A stretch of DNA of 64,000 nt from Aphrophora alni (GCA_963513935.1 OY740774.1:89788424-89852423); one strand, 5' to 3'; shown: positions 1-13,832, counted from the first letter of the stretch. Translations and numbers: made by a program. The notes: a model not told the origin generated them from the sequence alone.

Positions 1-131
1 AGTGGTAGGTCATTTTTTGTAGTTAGTAATGAACTCATTCAGTAAATTGTCCTGAAAAATCAGCCTTTCACAATATGCGAACTTTCTAAACAATTCCACC
101 GACTGTATTAGATTTCGTTTGAATTTTGTTG

Positions 132-182
<51 letters not shown>

Positions 183-404
183 CGCAGTTATTAAAATCTA
201 TATATAATTATATAACTACGATCCTAAATAAAAAATTGCCCAAACATTTTAAAACTTCTCAAATCTCTGCCAATCTTCAATTGTTCTACTCTGAATGAGA
301 AGGAAATTAATGACCCTTAGTTATGTCAAAAATTATGATGAAATAAATATAATTTTACATAACAAATTCATATCAGCTATTATTTTTATTTAATTTAACA
401 AAAA
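1..404. other. AT-rich DNA with an (AT)n microsatellite
   Basis: No gene is visible. An (AT)n dinucleotide run of about 47 bp occupies 133-179. The rest is unremarkable AT-rich sequence leading into the foldback repeat at 405. Confidence 0.7.
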
Positions 405-658
405 ATTTAGAAATCACCATCTTTCATATGCTTACTTATAAGTGACTCGATTTTATGTAACCACATTTATGTACAGTTTGTAAAGTCAAGATGTTTGTTT
501 TTAAGTATTGAAGGTTTAAATATCTCACTACAATTTCTAACTTTTAAAACCTTCAATACTTAAAAACAAACATCGTGATTTTATAAACTGTGCATAACTG
601 TGGTTACAGAAAATCGCGTTACTTAGTAAGACTATGAAAGATGACGATTTCTCAATTT
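405..658. repeat. Foldback (inverted repeat) element
   Basis: Two arms of about 114 bp, 405-518 and 545-658, are reverse complements of each other with scattered mismatches (roughly 85 % by eye). A loop of about 26 bp separates them. The inner arm parts, around TTTTTAAGTATTGAAGGTTT, match almost perfectly. A transcript would form a long hairpin. It resembles a foldback or MITE-type non-autonomous DNA element. No clear target-site duplication was found and no protein is encoded. Confidence 0.75.
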
Positions 659-704
659 AAATATATATTACATAAATTATATATATATACTTATTTATTT
701 ATTA

Positions 705-1670
705 TAAACAATTCAAAATTAAATGTAGAATTGAATGGGTTTGATACTTTAATGCATTTGAGAGATATTGTTGTTTGAAATGTATAAAAATGCCCGTTTC
801 AAATGCAATAATTTTTTTATTAAATGCTCGTAACTCTGTAACTATTCATCCAAATATCTCGGAACGCATTAAGATACAGTAACATATCCTTAACCTATAT
901 TCCTTTACTGTTACAAGGAAGTAAAACTTTTTGTCTGTATCTCTCAATCTGGCATGTTAGCGAAAAGCCTATGCAAATTATTTGTTTGTTTATTTAGTTT
1001 AATGTATGAGTTAATGTAGTTTATTGTTTTTACCTTGTTTATTGTATTGTATTTGCAGATTTTCTTATAGTTCTCTATTCTTTTGTTTCAGAAGATACGA
1101 TTTGTTACACATCTGTAAACAAGAGTTCAGTGTTGTGTTTGGTTTTATGATAGTGGAGAAACATAAATTATATGGTTTTATGTCAATTAATTGTTTAAAA
1201 CTACAAGTGGTTATGTAGTGAGATGTATTATATAAACAATTACTATTTACCAATATTTGCATGTACTAGGAAGTAAAAATATTTGCTAAATTGTAATCAT
1301 AAAAATTGTTTATTGAATAAATGTAAAATAACAGAAAAATGCCTTTTTAAATTTATTGAGTTATTCCTAACACATTTCCTGTTTCCTACAGAAAAAAAGT
1401 TGACTTGCAGGTAGCAATATTTTGCAGAAAATGTATGGTAGAGTGCTGTACTTGCCAGCCATATAAACTGAGAAAATTATTGCTTGGTTTGATGTCTGGT
1501 AAAAGGCAGCACTTCCCACAACATAAAAACTGTGAAAGCTATTGCTTCGATTAGCCTATTCTAAGGTAGAATGCAGAAATGTCCAATCACTAAAAATTAA
1601 TAAATCCAGACCTCTTAAAATACCTATATTCTCCTGATCTTTACAAAAGTTACAAAAACCTGTTACGCAG
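705..1670 (+). repeat. Interspersed ~0.95-kb repeat, copy A
   Basis: This stretch is closely similar over its whole length to 15432-16368. Shared landmarks include AATGCCCGTTTCAAATG, CTCTGTAACTATTCATCCAA, GGCATGTTAG, CAAGAGTTCAGTGTTGTG and TCCTGTTTCCTACAG. Differences are scattered substitutions and small indels. Both copies begin beside an (AT)n tract and run at their 3' end into the same ~119-bp minisatellite. The repeat and minisatellite are therefore one mobile or duplicated unit. No intact coding frame is present, and the element class is not recognised. Confidence 0.8.
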
Positions 1671-2086
1671 AAAATAGAAGTTGTTAGAAGGTCTATTGGG
1701 ATTGAAATATTAAAATGGCAAGTATGAAGTGTGAATCACAGCTGCATTGACCTCTTTTAACATTATATTCTCCTGTTACCTTGAAAAGTTACAAAAAACT
1801 TTTTATCCAGTGAATAGAAGTTGTTAGGAGGTCTAATGGGATTGAAAACAGAATCGCAGTTAACATCTACCTTCTTTAACATTATATATTCCTGATACTG
1901 CGGTAAAATGACAAAATCCTGTTATCAGGTGAATATGATTTGATAAAAGGTCTATCTGAATTATTGTAAACTGAATCACAGTTAACGTCAACCTCCTTTA
2001 TGATTATATTCTCCTCATATTCTGGTAAAACGGCAGAATCCTTTTACCAGGTGAATATGATATGATAGGAGGTCAGTAGAGACGGG

Positions 2087-2212
2087 GATATTTGAGAGCA
2101 AGAATGGAGGGTGTGACCACATGACTTAAGCCCCGCCCCTTGTCCCGTTCCGTCAACTTTTGCCCCGCCCCTTGCCCTTCCCCCTCCACTCATGCTCTGA
2201 TGATTGAATCAC
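2087..2212 (+). repeat. GC-rich spacer, copy 1
   Basis: A segment rich in CCCCGCCCC blocks interrupts the minisatellite. It shares GAGGGTGTGACCACATGACT and TGTCCYGTTCCGTCAACTTT with 2557-2745. Base composition is very unlike the surrounding AT-rich DNA. The CCCCGCCCC blocks match Sp1/KLF GC-box cores by consensus only. Confidence 0.65.
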
Positions 2213-2556
2213 ATCTGCATTGACCTCTTTTAACAAAATATTCTCCTGATACCTTGAAAAGTTACAAAAAACCTGTTATCCAGTGAATAGAAGTTGATAG
2301 GAGGTCTATCTGAAATGATAACAGAATCGCAGTTGCCATCTACCTCCTTTTCCATTATATTCTCCGAATACTGCGGTAAAACGACAAAATCCAGGTATCA
2401 GGTGAATATGATTTGATAGGAGGTCTCTCTGAATTGAAAATGGAATCGCAGTTTACATCTACCTCCTTTAACATAATATTTTCCTGATATTCTGGTAAAA
2501 CGACAAAATCCTGTTAGCAGGTGAATATGATATGATAGGAGGTCAGTAGAAATGGG

Positions 2557-2745
2557 GATATTTGAGGGCAAGAATGGAGGGTGTGACCACATGACTTAAG
2601 CCCCGCCCCTTGTCCTGTTCCGTCAACTTTTGCCCCGCCCCAAGCCCCTCCCCCTCCACTCATGCTCCGCCCCTTGCCAACCCCATTTTACTTATACCCC
2701 TCCACTTGCCCCTCCCCAAATATTCGTGGTATCTCTGATGATTGA
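2557..2745 (+). repeat. GC-rich spacer, copy 2
   Basis: Second, longer copy of the GC-rich insert, about 470 bp downstream of the first. It has an additional run of CCCCTCC-type blocks at 2641-2725. The pair defines a higher-order repeat of about four minisatellite units plus one spacer. Confidence 0.65.
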
Positions 2746-3265
2746 ATCACATCTGCATTGACCTCTTTTAACAAAATATTCTCCTGATACCTTGAAAAGT
2801 TACAAAAAACCTGTTATCCAGTGAATAGAAGTTTTTAGGAGGTCAATTGGGATTGGAAAACTGAATCGCATTTGACATCTACCTCCTTTAACATTTAATT
2901 CTCCTAATACTGCTTTAAACTACAAAATCCTTTTATCAAGTGAATATGATTTGATAGGAGGTCTATCTGAAATTAAAACTGAATCACAGTTAACACCAAC
3001 CTCCTTTAATATTATATTCTCCTGATTCTCTGGTAAAACGACAAAATCCTGTTATCAGGTGAATATGATTTGATAGGAGGTCTATCTGAATGGAAAACGG
3101 AATCGCAGTTGACATCTACCTTTTTTAACATTATATTCTCCGAATACTGCGGTAAAACGACAAAAACCCTGTTATCAGATGAATATGATTTGATAGGAGA
3201 TCTATATGAATTGCAAAACTGAATCACAGTTGACATTATATTCTCTTGATACTTCCTGTTTAAAT

Positions 3266-3715
3266 GTAGGAAAGCGCTGTACTCCAACAGACATCAAACT
3301 AAGCAATAACTTTCTAAATAAATATATGTTATAAAGTGGAGAAAGTATTGGTGTCTACTAAAAATAAAACGTAAGCCATTTGTTTCAATTAAAATATTTA
3401 TTGATGTAACAAATTTGTAAATACATATAAAAATATTGTTTTAAAATAACAATGAAAAATAAAATATATCCAATTACATTATAGTTAAAATTCACTTTTT
3501 CACCACTGTTTTAGTCTTTTTTATTATAACACTCAAAAACACTTCTATTGATGTCGTCGATGTTGAATAATGTGCTGCCATAATGAATCTGCAACAAAAT
3601 CAAAATAGAAATTAAAAGTATATAATTAATTGTCAAGATTTTATGAAATGTAAACTTCTTTAGGCGTACCAGGAACAGAATACTAAGCATGGGGTAAATT
3701 GGAATCAAGCATCAA
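3266..3715. other. AT-rich junction between minisatellite and satellite
   Basis: 3255-3310 contains a degraded relic of the copy A sequence (compare AGCGCTGTACT and the AAACTRAG context near 1440). The rest is AT-rich with no supported gene. Confidence 0.5.
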
Positions 3716-6700
3716 AACTTTCTAATACATAAATACTAAAACTAATAATAGGTCAAAAATATCGCACAAACTTTCTCCTACATAAATACTATAACTAATA
3801 ATCTGTCAAAAATATTACACAAACTTTCTCATACATAAATACTAAAACTAATAATCTGTCAAAAATATTACACAAACTTTCTCATCCATAAATACTGAAA
3901 CTAATAATCTGTCAAAAATATTAAACAAACTTTCTCATACATAAATACTGAAAATAATAATCAGTCAAAATATTCTCAAACTTTCTTATACATAAATACT
4001 GAAAATAATGATCGGTGAAAAAATTGCATAAACTTTCTCTTACATAAATAATATAACTAATCTTCAACCAAAAATATTGCAGAAAGTTTCTCATACATAA
4101 ATAAAAAAAACTAATAATCAATCCAAATATTGCATAAAAATTCTCTCACAAAAATACTAAAACTAATAGTCTGTCAAAAATATTATACAAACTTTCTCAT
4201 ACATAAATACTGAAACTAATAATCGTCAAAATATTGCACAAACTGTCCCATACATAAATACTAAAACTAATAATCGATCAATAATATTACACAAACTCTC
4301 TCATACATAAATACTGAAAGTAATAAACCGTCAAAAATATTGTACAAAACTACTCATACATAAATACTGAAACTAATATTTTGTCATTATATTGCATAAA
4401 CTTCTCATACATAAATACAAAAAAAATGATGTGTCAAAATATTGTACATACCTTCTCTCTCATAAATACCAAAAATTATGATCTTTCAAAATAATCTGAA
4501 ACTTTCTCATAAATAAATACTGAAACTAATAATCCGTCAAAATATCACACAAACTCTCTCATGCATAAATACTGAAACTAATAATCTGTCAAAAATATTA
4601 CACAAACTTTCTCATACATAAATACTAAAACTAATAATCTGTCAAAAATATCACACAAACTTTCTCATACATAAATACTGAAACTAATAATCTGTCAAAA
4701 ATATTTCACAAACTTTCTCATACATAATACTGAAACTAATAATCTGTCAAAAATATTTCACAAACTTTCTCATACATAAATATTGAAACTAATAATCTGT
4801 CAAAAATATTTCACAAACTTTCTCATACATAAATACTAAAACTAATAATCTGTCAAATATATCACACAAACTTTCTCATACATAATACTGAAACTAATAA
4901 TCTGTCAAAAATATTTCACAAACTTTCTCATACATAAATATTGAAACTGATAATCTGTCAAAAATATTACACAAACTTTCTCATACATAAATACTAAAAC
5001 TAATAATCTGTCAAAAATATCACACAAACTTTCTCATACACAAATACTGAAACTAATAATCTGTCAAAAATATTTCACAAACTTTCTCATACATAATACT
5101 GAAACTAATAATCTGTCAAAAATATTTCACAAACTTTCTCATACATAAATACTGAAACTAATAATCTGTCAAAAATATTTCACAAACTTTCTCATACATA
5201 AATACTGAAACTAATAATCTGTCAAAAATATTACACAAACTCTCTCATACATAAATACTAAAACTAATAATCTGTCAAAAATATTGCACAAACTCTCTCA
5301 TACATAAATACTAAAACTAATAATCTGTCTAAATTAAAACAAACTTTCTCTCACATAAATACTGAAACTAATAATCCCTCAAAAATATTACACAAACTTT
5401 CTCATACATAAATACTAAAACTAATAATCGGTCAAAAATATTGTACAAAATTACTCATACATAAATACTGAAACTAATATTTTGTCATTATAATGCATAA
5501 ACTTCTCATACATAAATACAAAAAAAAATGATGTGTTTAAATATTGAACATACCTTCTCTCTCATAAATACCAAAAATTATGATCTGTCAAAATAATCTG
5601 AAACTTTCTCATAAATAAATACTGAAACTAATAATCCGTCAAAGATATCACACAAACTTTCTAATACATAAATACTGAAACTAATAATCTGTCAAAAATA
5701 TCACACAAACTTTCTCATACATAAATACTGAAACTAATAATCTGTCAATAATATTTCACAAACTTTCTCATACATAAATACTGAAACTAATAATCTGTCA
5801 AAAATGTTTCACAATCTTTCTTATACATAAATACTGAAACTCATAATCTGTCAAAAATATCACACAAACTTTCTCATACATAAATACTGAAATTAATAAT
5901 CTGTCAAAAATATCACAGAAATTTTCTCATACATAAATACTGAAATTAATAATCTGTCAAAAATATCACAGAAATTTTCTCATACATAAATATTGAAACT
6001 AATAATCTGTCAAAAATATAACACAAACTTTTTCATACATAAATACTAAAACTAGAAAATCTGTCTAAAATAAAACAATCTTTCTCTCACATAAATACTG
6101 AAACTCATAATATGTCAAAAATATTTCACAAACTTTCTCATACAAAAATACTGAAACTAATAATCTGTCAAAAATATTACACAAACTCTCTCATACATAA
6201 ATACTAAAACTAATAATCTGTCAAAAATATTACACAAACTTTCTCATACATAAATACTAAAACTAATAATCTCTCAAAAATATTACACAAACTTTCCCAT
6301 ACATAAATACTAAAACTAATAATCTGTCTAAAATAAAACAAACTTTCTCATACATAAATACTGAAACTAATAATCTGTCAAAGTATTACACAAACTTTTT
6401 CATACATAAATACTGAAACTAATAATCGGTCAAAAATATTGCACAAACTCTCTCATACATAAATACTAAAACTAATAACCAGTCAAAAATATTGTACAAA
6501 ATTACTCATACATAAATACTGAAACCAATATTTTGTCATTATATTGCATAAACTTCTCATACATAAATACAAAAAAAAAATGATGTGTTTAAATATTGAA
6601 CATACCTTCTCTCTCATAAATACCAAAAATTATGATCTGTCAAAATAATCCTAAACTTTCTCATACATAAATACTGAAACTAATAATCTGTCAAAAATAT

Positions 6701-9700
6701 CACACAAACTTTCTCATACATAAATACTGAAACTAATAATCTGTCAATAATATTTCACAAACTTTCTCATACATAAATACTGAAACTAATAATCTGTCAA
6801 AAATATTTCACAAACTTTCTTATACATAAATACTGAAACTCATAATCTGTCAAAAATATCACACAAACTTTCTCATACATAAATACTGAAATTAATAATC
6901 TGTCAAAAATATCACAGAAATTTTCTCATACATAAATACTGAAATTAATAATCTGTCAAAAATATCACAGAAATTTTCTCATACATAAATATTGAAACTA
7001 ATAATCTGTCAAAAATATCACACAAACTTTCTCAAACATAAATACTAAAACTAATAATCGTAAAAATATTGCACAAACTGTCCCATACATAAATACTAAA
7101 AATAATAATCTCTCAAAAATATTACACAAACTTTCTCATACATAAATAATAAAACTAATAATCTCTCAAAAATATTACACAAACTTTCTCATACATAAAT
7201 ACTAAAACTAATAATCTGTCTAAAATAAAACAAACTTTCTCATACATAAACACTGAAACTAATAATCTGTCAAAAATATAACACAAACTTTTTCATACAT
7301 AAATACTAAAACTAGAAAATCTGTCTAAAATAAAACAATCTTTCTCTCACATAAATACTGAAACTCATAATATGTCAAAAATATTTCACAAACTTTCTCA
7401 TACAAAAATACTGAAACTAATAATCTGTCAAAAATATTACACAAACTCTCTCATACATAAATACTAAAACTAATAATCTGTCAAAAATATTACACAAACT
7501 TTCTCATACATAAATACTAAAACTAATAATCTCTCAAAAATATTACACAAACTTTCCCATACATAAATACTAAAACTAATAATCTGTCTAAAATAAAACA
7601 AACTTTCTCATACATAAATACTGAAACTAATAATCTGTCAAAGTATTACACAAACTTTTTCATACATAAATACTGAAACTAATAATCGGTCAAAAATATT
7701 GCACAAACTCTCTCATACATAAATACTAAAACTAATAACCAGTTAAAAATATTGTACAAAATTACTCATACATAAATACTGAAACCAATATTTTGTCATT
7801 ATATTGCATAAACTTCTCATACATAAATACAAAAAAAAATGATGTGTCAAAATATTGAACATATATTCTCTCTCATAAATACCAAAACTAATTATCTGTC
7901 AAAATAATCTTAAACTTTCTCATACATAAATACTGAAATTAATTATCGGTGAAAAATATTACACAAACTTTCTCTTACATAAATAATATAACTAATCATC
8001 AGCCAAAAATATTGCAGAAAGTTTCTCATACATAGATACTAAAACTAATAATCCGTCAAAATATTGCACAAACTGTCCCATACATAAATACTAAAACTAA
8101 TAATCGGTCAAAAATATTACACAAACTTTCTACTACATAAATACTGAAACTAATAATCGTCATACATATTGCACAAACATTTTCACACATAAATACTTAA
8201 ACTAATATTCTGTCAAAATATTGCTCAAATTTTCTTATACATATTGACTAAAATTAATAATTTGTCTAAATATTGCACTCAACTTTCTCATACATAAATA
8301 CAAAAAAACAATAGTTTTTCAAAAATATTGCACAAGCTTTCACACACAAATAAATACTAAAGTAATGATGTTTCAAAATATTGTACAATCATTCTTACAC
8401 ATAAATACTAAAACTAATAATAGGTTAAAAATATTACACAATCTTTCTCATACATATATACTAAAACTAATAATTGTCAAAATATTGTACAAACTGTCCC
8501 ATACATAAATACTAAAAGTAATAATCGGTCAAAAATATTACACAAACTATCTCATACATAATTACTGAAACTAATAATCAGTCAAAAATATTGTACGAAA
8601 GTTACTCATACATAAACACTGAAACTAATATTTTGTCATTATATTGCAGAAACTTCTCATACATAAATACAAAAAAAAAATGATGTGTCAAATTATTGAA
8701 CATACCTTCTCTCTCATAAATACCAAAAATTATGATCTGTCACAATAATCTGAAACTTTCTCATAAATAAATACTGAAACTAATAATCCGTCAAAGATAT
8801 CACACAAACTTTCTCATACATAAATACTGAAACTAATAATCTGTCTAAAATAAAACAAACTTTCTCATACATAAATACTGAAACTAATAATCTGTCAAAA
8901 ATATTTCACAAACTTTCTCATACATAAATATTGAAACTAATAATCTGTCAATAATATTTCACAACCTTTCTCGTACATAAATACTGAAACTAATAATCGG
9001 TCAAAAATATTACACAAACTCTCTAATACATAAATACTAAAGCTAATAATCGTCTAACATATTACACAAACTTTCTTATACATAAATACTAAAACTAATA
9101 ATCTGTCAAAAGCATTACACAAACTTTCTCTTACAAAAATACTGAAACTAATAATCTGTCAAAAATAAAACAAACTTTCTCATACATAAATACTAAAACT
9201 AATAATCTGTCAAAAATATTACACAATCTTTCTCATACATAAATACTAAAACTAATAATCTCTCAAAGATATCACACAAACTTTCTCATACATATATACT
9301 GAAACTAATAATCTGTCAAAAATATTACACAAACATTCTCATACATAAATACTAAAAATAATAATCTGTCAAAAATATCACACAAACTTTCTCATAAATA
9401 AATACTGAAATTAATAATCTGTCAAAAATATCACAGAAATTTTCTCATACATAAATTCTGAAATTAGTAATCTGTCAAAAATATCACAGAAATTTTCTCA
9501 TACATAAATATTGAAACTAATAATCTGTCAAAAATATCACACAAACTTTCTCATACATAAATACTAAAACTAATAATCGTAAAAATATTGCAAAAACTGT
9601 CCCATACATAAATACTAAAAATAATAATCTCTCAAAAATATTACACAAACTTTCTCATACATAAATAATAAAACTAATAATCTCTCAAAAATATTACACA

Positions 9701-11760
9701 AACTTTCTCATACATAATCACTAAAATTAATAATCTGTCTAAAATAAAACAAACTTTCTCATACATAAACACTGAAACTAATAATCTGTCAAAAATATTA
9801 CACAAACTTTTTCATACATAAATACTAAAACTAATAATCTGTCTAAAATAAAACAATCTTTCTCTCACAAAAATACTGAAACTCATAATATGTCAAAAAT
9901 ATTTCACAAACTTTCTCATACATAAATACTGAAACTAATAATCTGTCAAAAATATTACACCAGCTCTCTCATACATAAATACTAAAACTAATAATCTGTC
10001 AAAAATATTACACAAACTTTCTCATACATAAATACTATAACTAATAATCTCTCAAAAATATTACACAAACTTTCCCATACATAAATACTAAAACTAATAA
10101 TCTGTCTAAAATAAAACAAACTTTCTCATACATAAATACTGAAACTAATAATCTGTCAAAATATTACACAAACTTTTTCATACATAAATACTGAAACTAA
10201 TAATCGGTCAAAAATATTGCACAAACTCTCTCATACATAAATACTAAAACTAATAACCAGTCAAAAATATTGTACAAAATTACTCATACATAAATACTGA
10301 AACCAATATATTGTCATTATATTGCATAAACTTCTCATACATAAATACAAAAAAAAAATGATGTGTCATAATATTGAACATACCTTCTCTCTCATAAATA
10401 CCAAAACTAATTATATGTCAAAATAATCTTAAACTTTCTCATACATTATTAATACTGAAATTAATTATCGGTGAAAAATATTACACAAACTTTCTCTTAC
10501 ATAAATAATATAACTTATCATCAGCCAAAAATATTGCAGAAAGTTTCTCATACATAAATACTAAAACTAATAATCCGTCAAAATATTGCACAAACTGTCC
10601 CATACATAAATACTAAAACTAATAATCGGTCAAAAATATTACACAAACTTTCTCATACATAAATATTAAAACTAATAATCTGTCAAAAATATTACACAAT
10701 CTTTCTCATACATAAATACTAAAACTAATAATCTGTCAAAGATATCACACAAACTTTCTCATACATATATACTGAAACTAATAATCTGTCAAAAATATTA
10801 CACAAACTTTCTCATACATAAATATTGAAACTAATAATCTGTCAATAATATTTCACAACCTTTCTCATACATAAATACTAAAACTAATAATCGGTCAAAA
10901 ATATTACACATACTTTCTCATACATAAATACTGAAACTAATAATCTGTCAAAAATATCACACAAACTTTCTCATACATAAATACTGAAACTAATAATCTG
11001 TCAAAAATATCACACAAACTCTCTCATACATAAATACTGAAACTAATAATCTGTCAAAAATATTTCACAAACTTTCTCATACATAAATACTGAAACTAAT
11101 AATCTGTCAAAAATATCACACAAACTTTCTCATACATAAATACTAAAACTAATAATCGGTCAAAAATATTACACAAACTTTCTCATACATAAATACTAAA
11201 ACTAATAATCTGTCAAAAATATTACACAAACTTTCTCACACATAAATACTGAAATTAATAATCTGTCAAAAATATTATACAAACTTTCTCTAACATAAAT
11301 AATATAACTAATCAACAGCCAAAAATATTGCAGAAAGTTTCCCACACATAAATAGTAAAACTAATAATCCGTTAATAATAATAAATATTACACAAACTGT
11401 CCCATACATAAATACTGAAACTAATAATCTGTCAAAAATATTATACAAACTTTCTCTAACATAAATAATATAACTAATCATCAGCCAAAAATATTGCAGA
11501 AAGTTTCCCATACATAAATAGTAAAACTAATAATCCGTTAATAATAATAAATATTACACAAACTTTCTCATACATAAATACTGAAACTAATAATCTGTCA
11601 AAAATATTATACAAACTTTCTCTAACATAAATAATATAACTAATCATCAGCCAAAAATATTGCAGAAAGTTTCCCATACATAAATAGTAAAACTAATAAT
11701 CCGTTAATAATAATAAATATTTCTCAAACTTTCTCATACATAAATACTGAAAATTATAAT
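3716..11760. repeat. 8-kb satellite of ~53-bp monomers with higher-order structure
   Basis: About 150 head-to-tail monomers of about 53 bp are present. The core contains TTTCTCATACATAAATACTG followed by AAACTAATAATCTGTCAAAA and ATATTACACAA. Monomers vary, but a divergent variant group (ATTACTCATACATAAATACT, then TATTTTGTCATTATATTGCA) recurs near 4351, 5451, 6502, 7762, 8602 and 10280, marking higher-order units of about 0.84-1.68 kb. The block 6001-6570 recurs at 7261-7830 with essentially no differences by eye, which shows recent large duplication. Minus-strand 66-67-residue open frames inside it are read-through of the repeat, not genes. Confidence 0.95.
11275..11755. repeat. 166-bp trimeric sub-repeat at the satellite edge
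   Basis: The last part of the satellite is about three near-identical 166-bp units, each made of three diverged monomers. TTTCTCTAACATAAATAATA starts at about 11285, 11451 and 11617. A distinct AATCCGTTAATAATAATAAA segment occurs in each unit. Confidence 0.85.
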
Positions 11761-12960
11761 CGGTGTTAAAATATTGCAAAAATTTTTTTCACAATAGTAT
11801 AGTTGTTACGAATTCTTATTACCCGTAAATATTATATTTTTCAATATTGATAATAAGATCAATTTCATAATTATCGGTAAATTAAGCCTTTAAGTAGCTC
11901 AATAAATATTTTTTATTATTTTTTTAATTACCGAATTTCGAACAATTCTGTATGTAATGAAAATTGATTATTGGAGTTCAATAAACTCTAACCTGTTTTT
12001 TACCCTTATCTCTAGGATTTTCTGGAAAAAAATAAAATCGAAAGAACAGTAAGTACATCTTATTACTTCTTATATGAATAACTTCTTTCGCGAACTGTAT
12101 CTCTTATATGCAGTTCAAATGATAGAAGGATAGATTTTATACAATGTAAAACCATTAATTTTATATTTGAAATGTCATTCTTTTGATTAACAGAAAGTGT
12201 AAACCATTCAGTTGGTGAAGTTTTTAATGTTATAAAGGAGAATGGAAAACCTAGGCGCGTTTTATGCTTTCCTTTCTTCTTTATTTACATTCTTAAATTT
12301 AGTCTCCCGAGACGAATGGAAATATGTTGGGAAATACGTCCCTCTCTGTGTCACATCTTTTACATCGAATCCTCTTTGATCAAGAATATTTGTCTGATTT
12401 ACACTGTTAATATTTTCATGACTTAAATTTAATTCTTAAATATTTAAATATAAATAGACCTTTATAAAAATAATTATTACTTAATAATGTTTATTGATTG
12501 AGTGATATAAATTGCTGCGCTATAACTAACTTCTCTTATTAATTACACATTATAACTGTTAATCAGCTTTACATGAATTGGGGAATTCATTATTATTATA
12601 CTAAATATCCACATTAATATACAAGCTTTCTCTCTGCACCTGATATTCTCCTGGAACAAGTAGGTACAGTTTTCATTCATAAATTGGCATAGATCATTTG
12701 GCTTGTTTTTTGTTTATTAGGATAAAATTTTGTAAATTTCATAGTTATTAAAATTCTAAAGAAATGTTTGGCACTATATTTCTACATTTATTTTCATTCT
12801 ACATTTCGAGGGAATTTTTTATGAAGAGGAAGAAAAATTATGGTTGAAATTTACGTTGATATATCCGCATTGGGCATTTTCGTTGTAAAAATTTGCCTCT
12901 TTATATCTACAATATTGTGGAAATGTTAGTAACTGAATTAGTTTACACCAATTATACGGG
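11761..12960. other. AT-rich DNA, no gene seen
   Basis: Single-copy-looking AT-rich sequence. No long open frame, repeat array or RNA gene was supported in either strand. Confidence 0.6.
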
Positions 12961-12963
12961 TCT

Positions 12964-13832
12964 CAAAAGATGTAAAATTGAAAAGAGAGTAAACCCTGAA
13001 ATAATCCCTTTGAAGTCTCAAATTAATTATTGAAATTGCAGTTCATACGTGTCAGATTTTAACATTTCACGTTTCGCCACTTGCAATGATTTTTTAAAAC
13101 ACCTGTAGCTCTCTAACAATTCATTTTATTGATATGAACTTTTACAAGCGGAAAGAAAAAAAATTCAAATTTTACAGTGGTTTTTTTCAAATTGAAAATA
13201 TTTGTTATAGTTTCTGAGTAAATAATTCGAGAAAATAGCCTACTTCAAACTTTGAAAATCGTCAGGGATACCCCATCTAATTTCTTAATGCCAAAAAGTG
13301 AGTTTTTGATTTTTGAGTGTTTTACAGCCTAAAAAAGGAGAATTAAATTTGGAGTCGAGGAGTGCTAATACCATCTCAAATGTTTAATGTTATTCCATGT
13401 TTATATTTTTTTAATAAAAATTTCAACATTTACCAATACCAATGATATGAATATCGAAAGATGCAGAAATGAAAATAGAGTAAAACAAGCCCTGAAAAAA
13501 TCACTTTGAAATCTCATATGCTTCACATGATATTGCAATTTATACGTGCCATATTTTAACGTTTCACATTTCGCTACTCGTAATCCATTTTTAAAACGTC
13601 TGTAGCTACCTAACTATTCATCGTAATAAAATAAAGTTGTACCAGGTGAAAGGAAAAAGTTCAGATTTCACTGTGATTTTTTCCAATTGAAAATATGTTC
13701 TATAAATTTTGAGTAACTAATTCGAGAAAACAGCCAATTTTCAAACTTTAAAAAATCGTCAGGAATACCCCACTTCCATTTTTTAAGGCCGAAAAATGAG
13801 TTTTTGTTTTTTGTATGTTCCGCAAGTGTGTG
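12964..13832 (+). repeat. Diverged tandem duplication, ~0.5-kb unit
   Basis: Two adjacent copies offset by about 495 bp. Paired landmarks are AAGATGTAAAATTGAAAAGA at 12967 and its diverged partner near 13460; TTTTAACATTTCACGTTTCG and TTTTAACGTTTCACATTTCG; and AAATCGTCAGGGATACCCCA and AAATCGTCAGGAATACCCCA. Identity is about 75-80 % by eye. No open frame is conserved between copies. Confidence 0.75.

Larger units (their letters stand above)
1640..3265 (+). repeat. ~119-bp minisatellite with GC-rich spacers
   Basis: About a dozen diverged units of about 118-120 bp share ACCTCCTTTAACATTATATT, TCTCCTGATA, GGTAAAACGACAAAATCCTG and GATAGGAGGTCTATCTGAA; the last recurs near 2300, 2417, 2957 and 3075. 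Each unit carries an internal inverted pair (CCTCCT near one end, AGGAGG near the other), so single units can fold. Two units are interrupted by GC-rich spacers. Short open frames here, such as minus-strand 3012-3287, are repeat artefacts. Confidence 0.8.

Noticed and set aside
3012..3287. 91-codon minus-strand frame in the minisatellite.
   Set aside because: Its length comes from the 119-bp repeat (near a multiple of three), and the protein is itself repetitive.
11308..11677. Overlapping 67-codon minus-strand frames (MGNFLQYFWLMISYIIYVRE and onward).
   Set aside because: They are pure read-through of the 166-bp satellite sub-repeat and repeat with its period.
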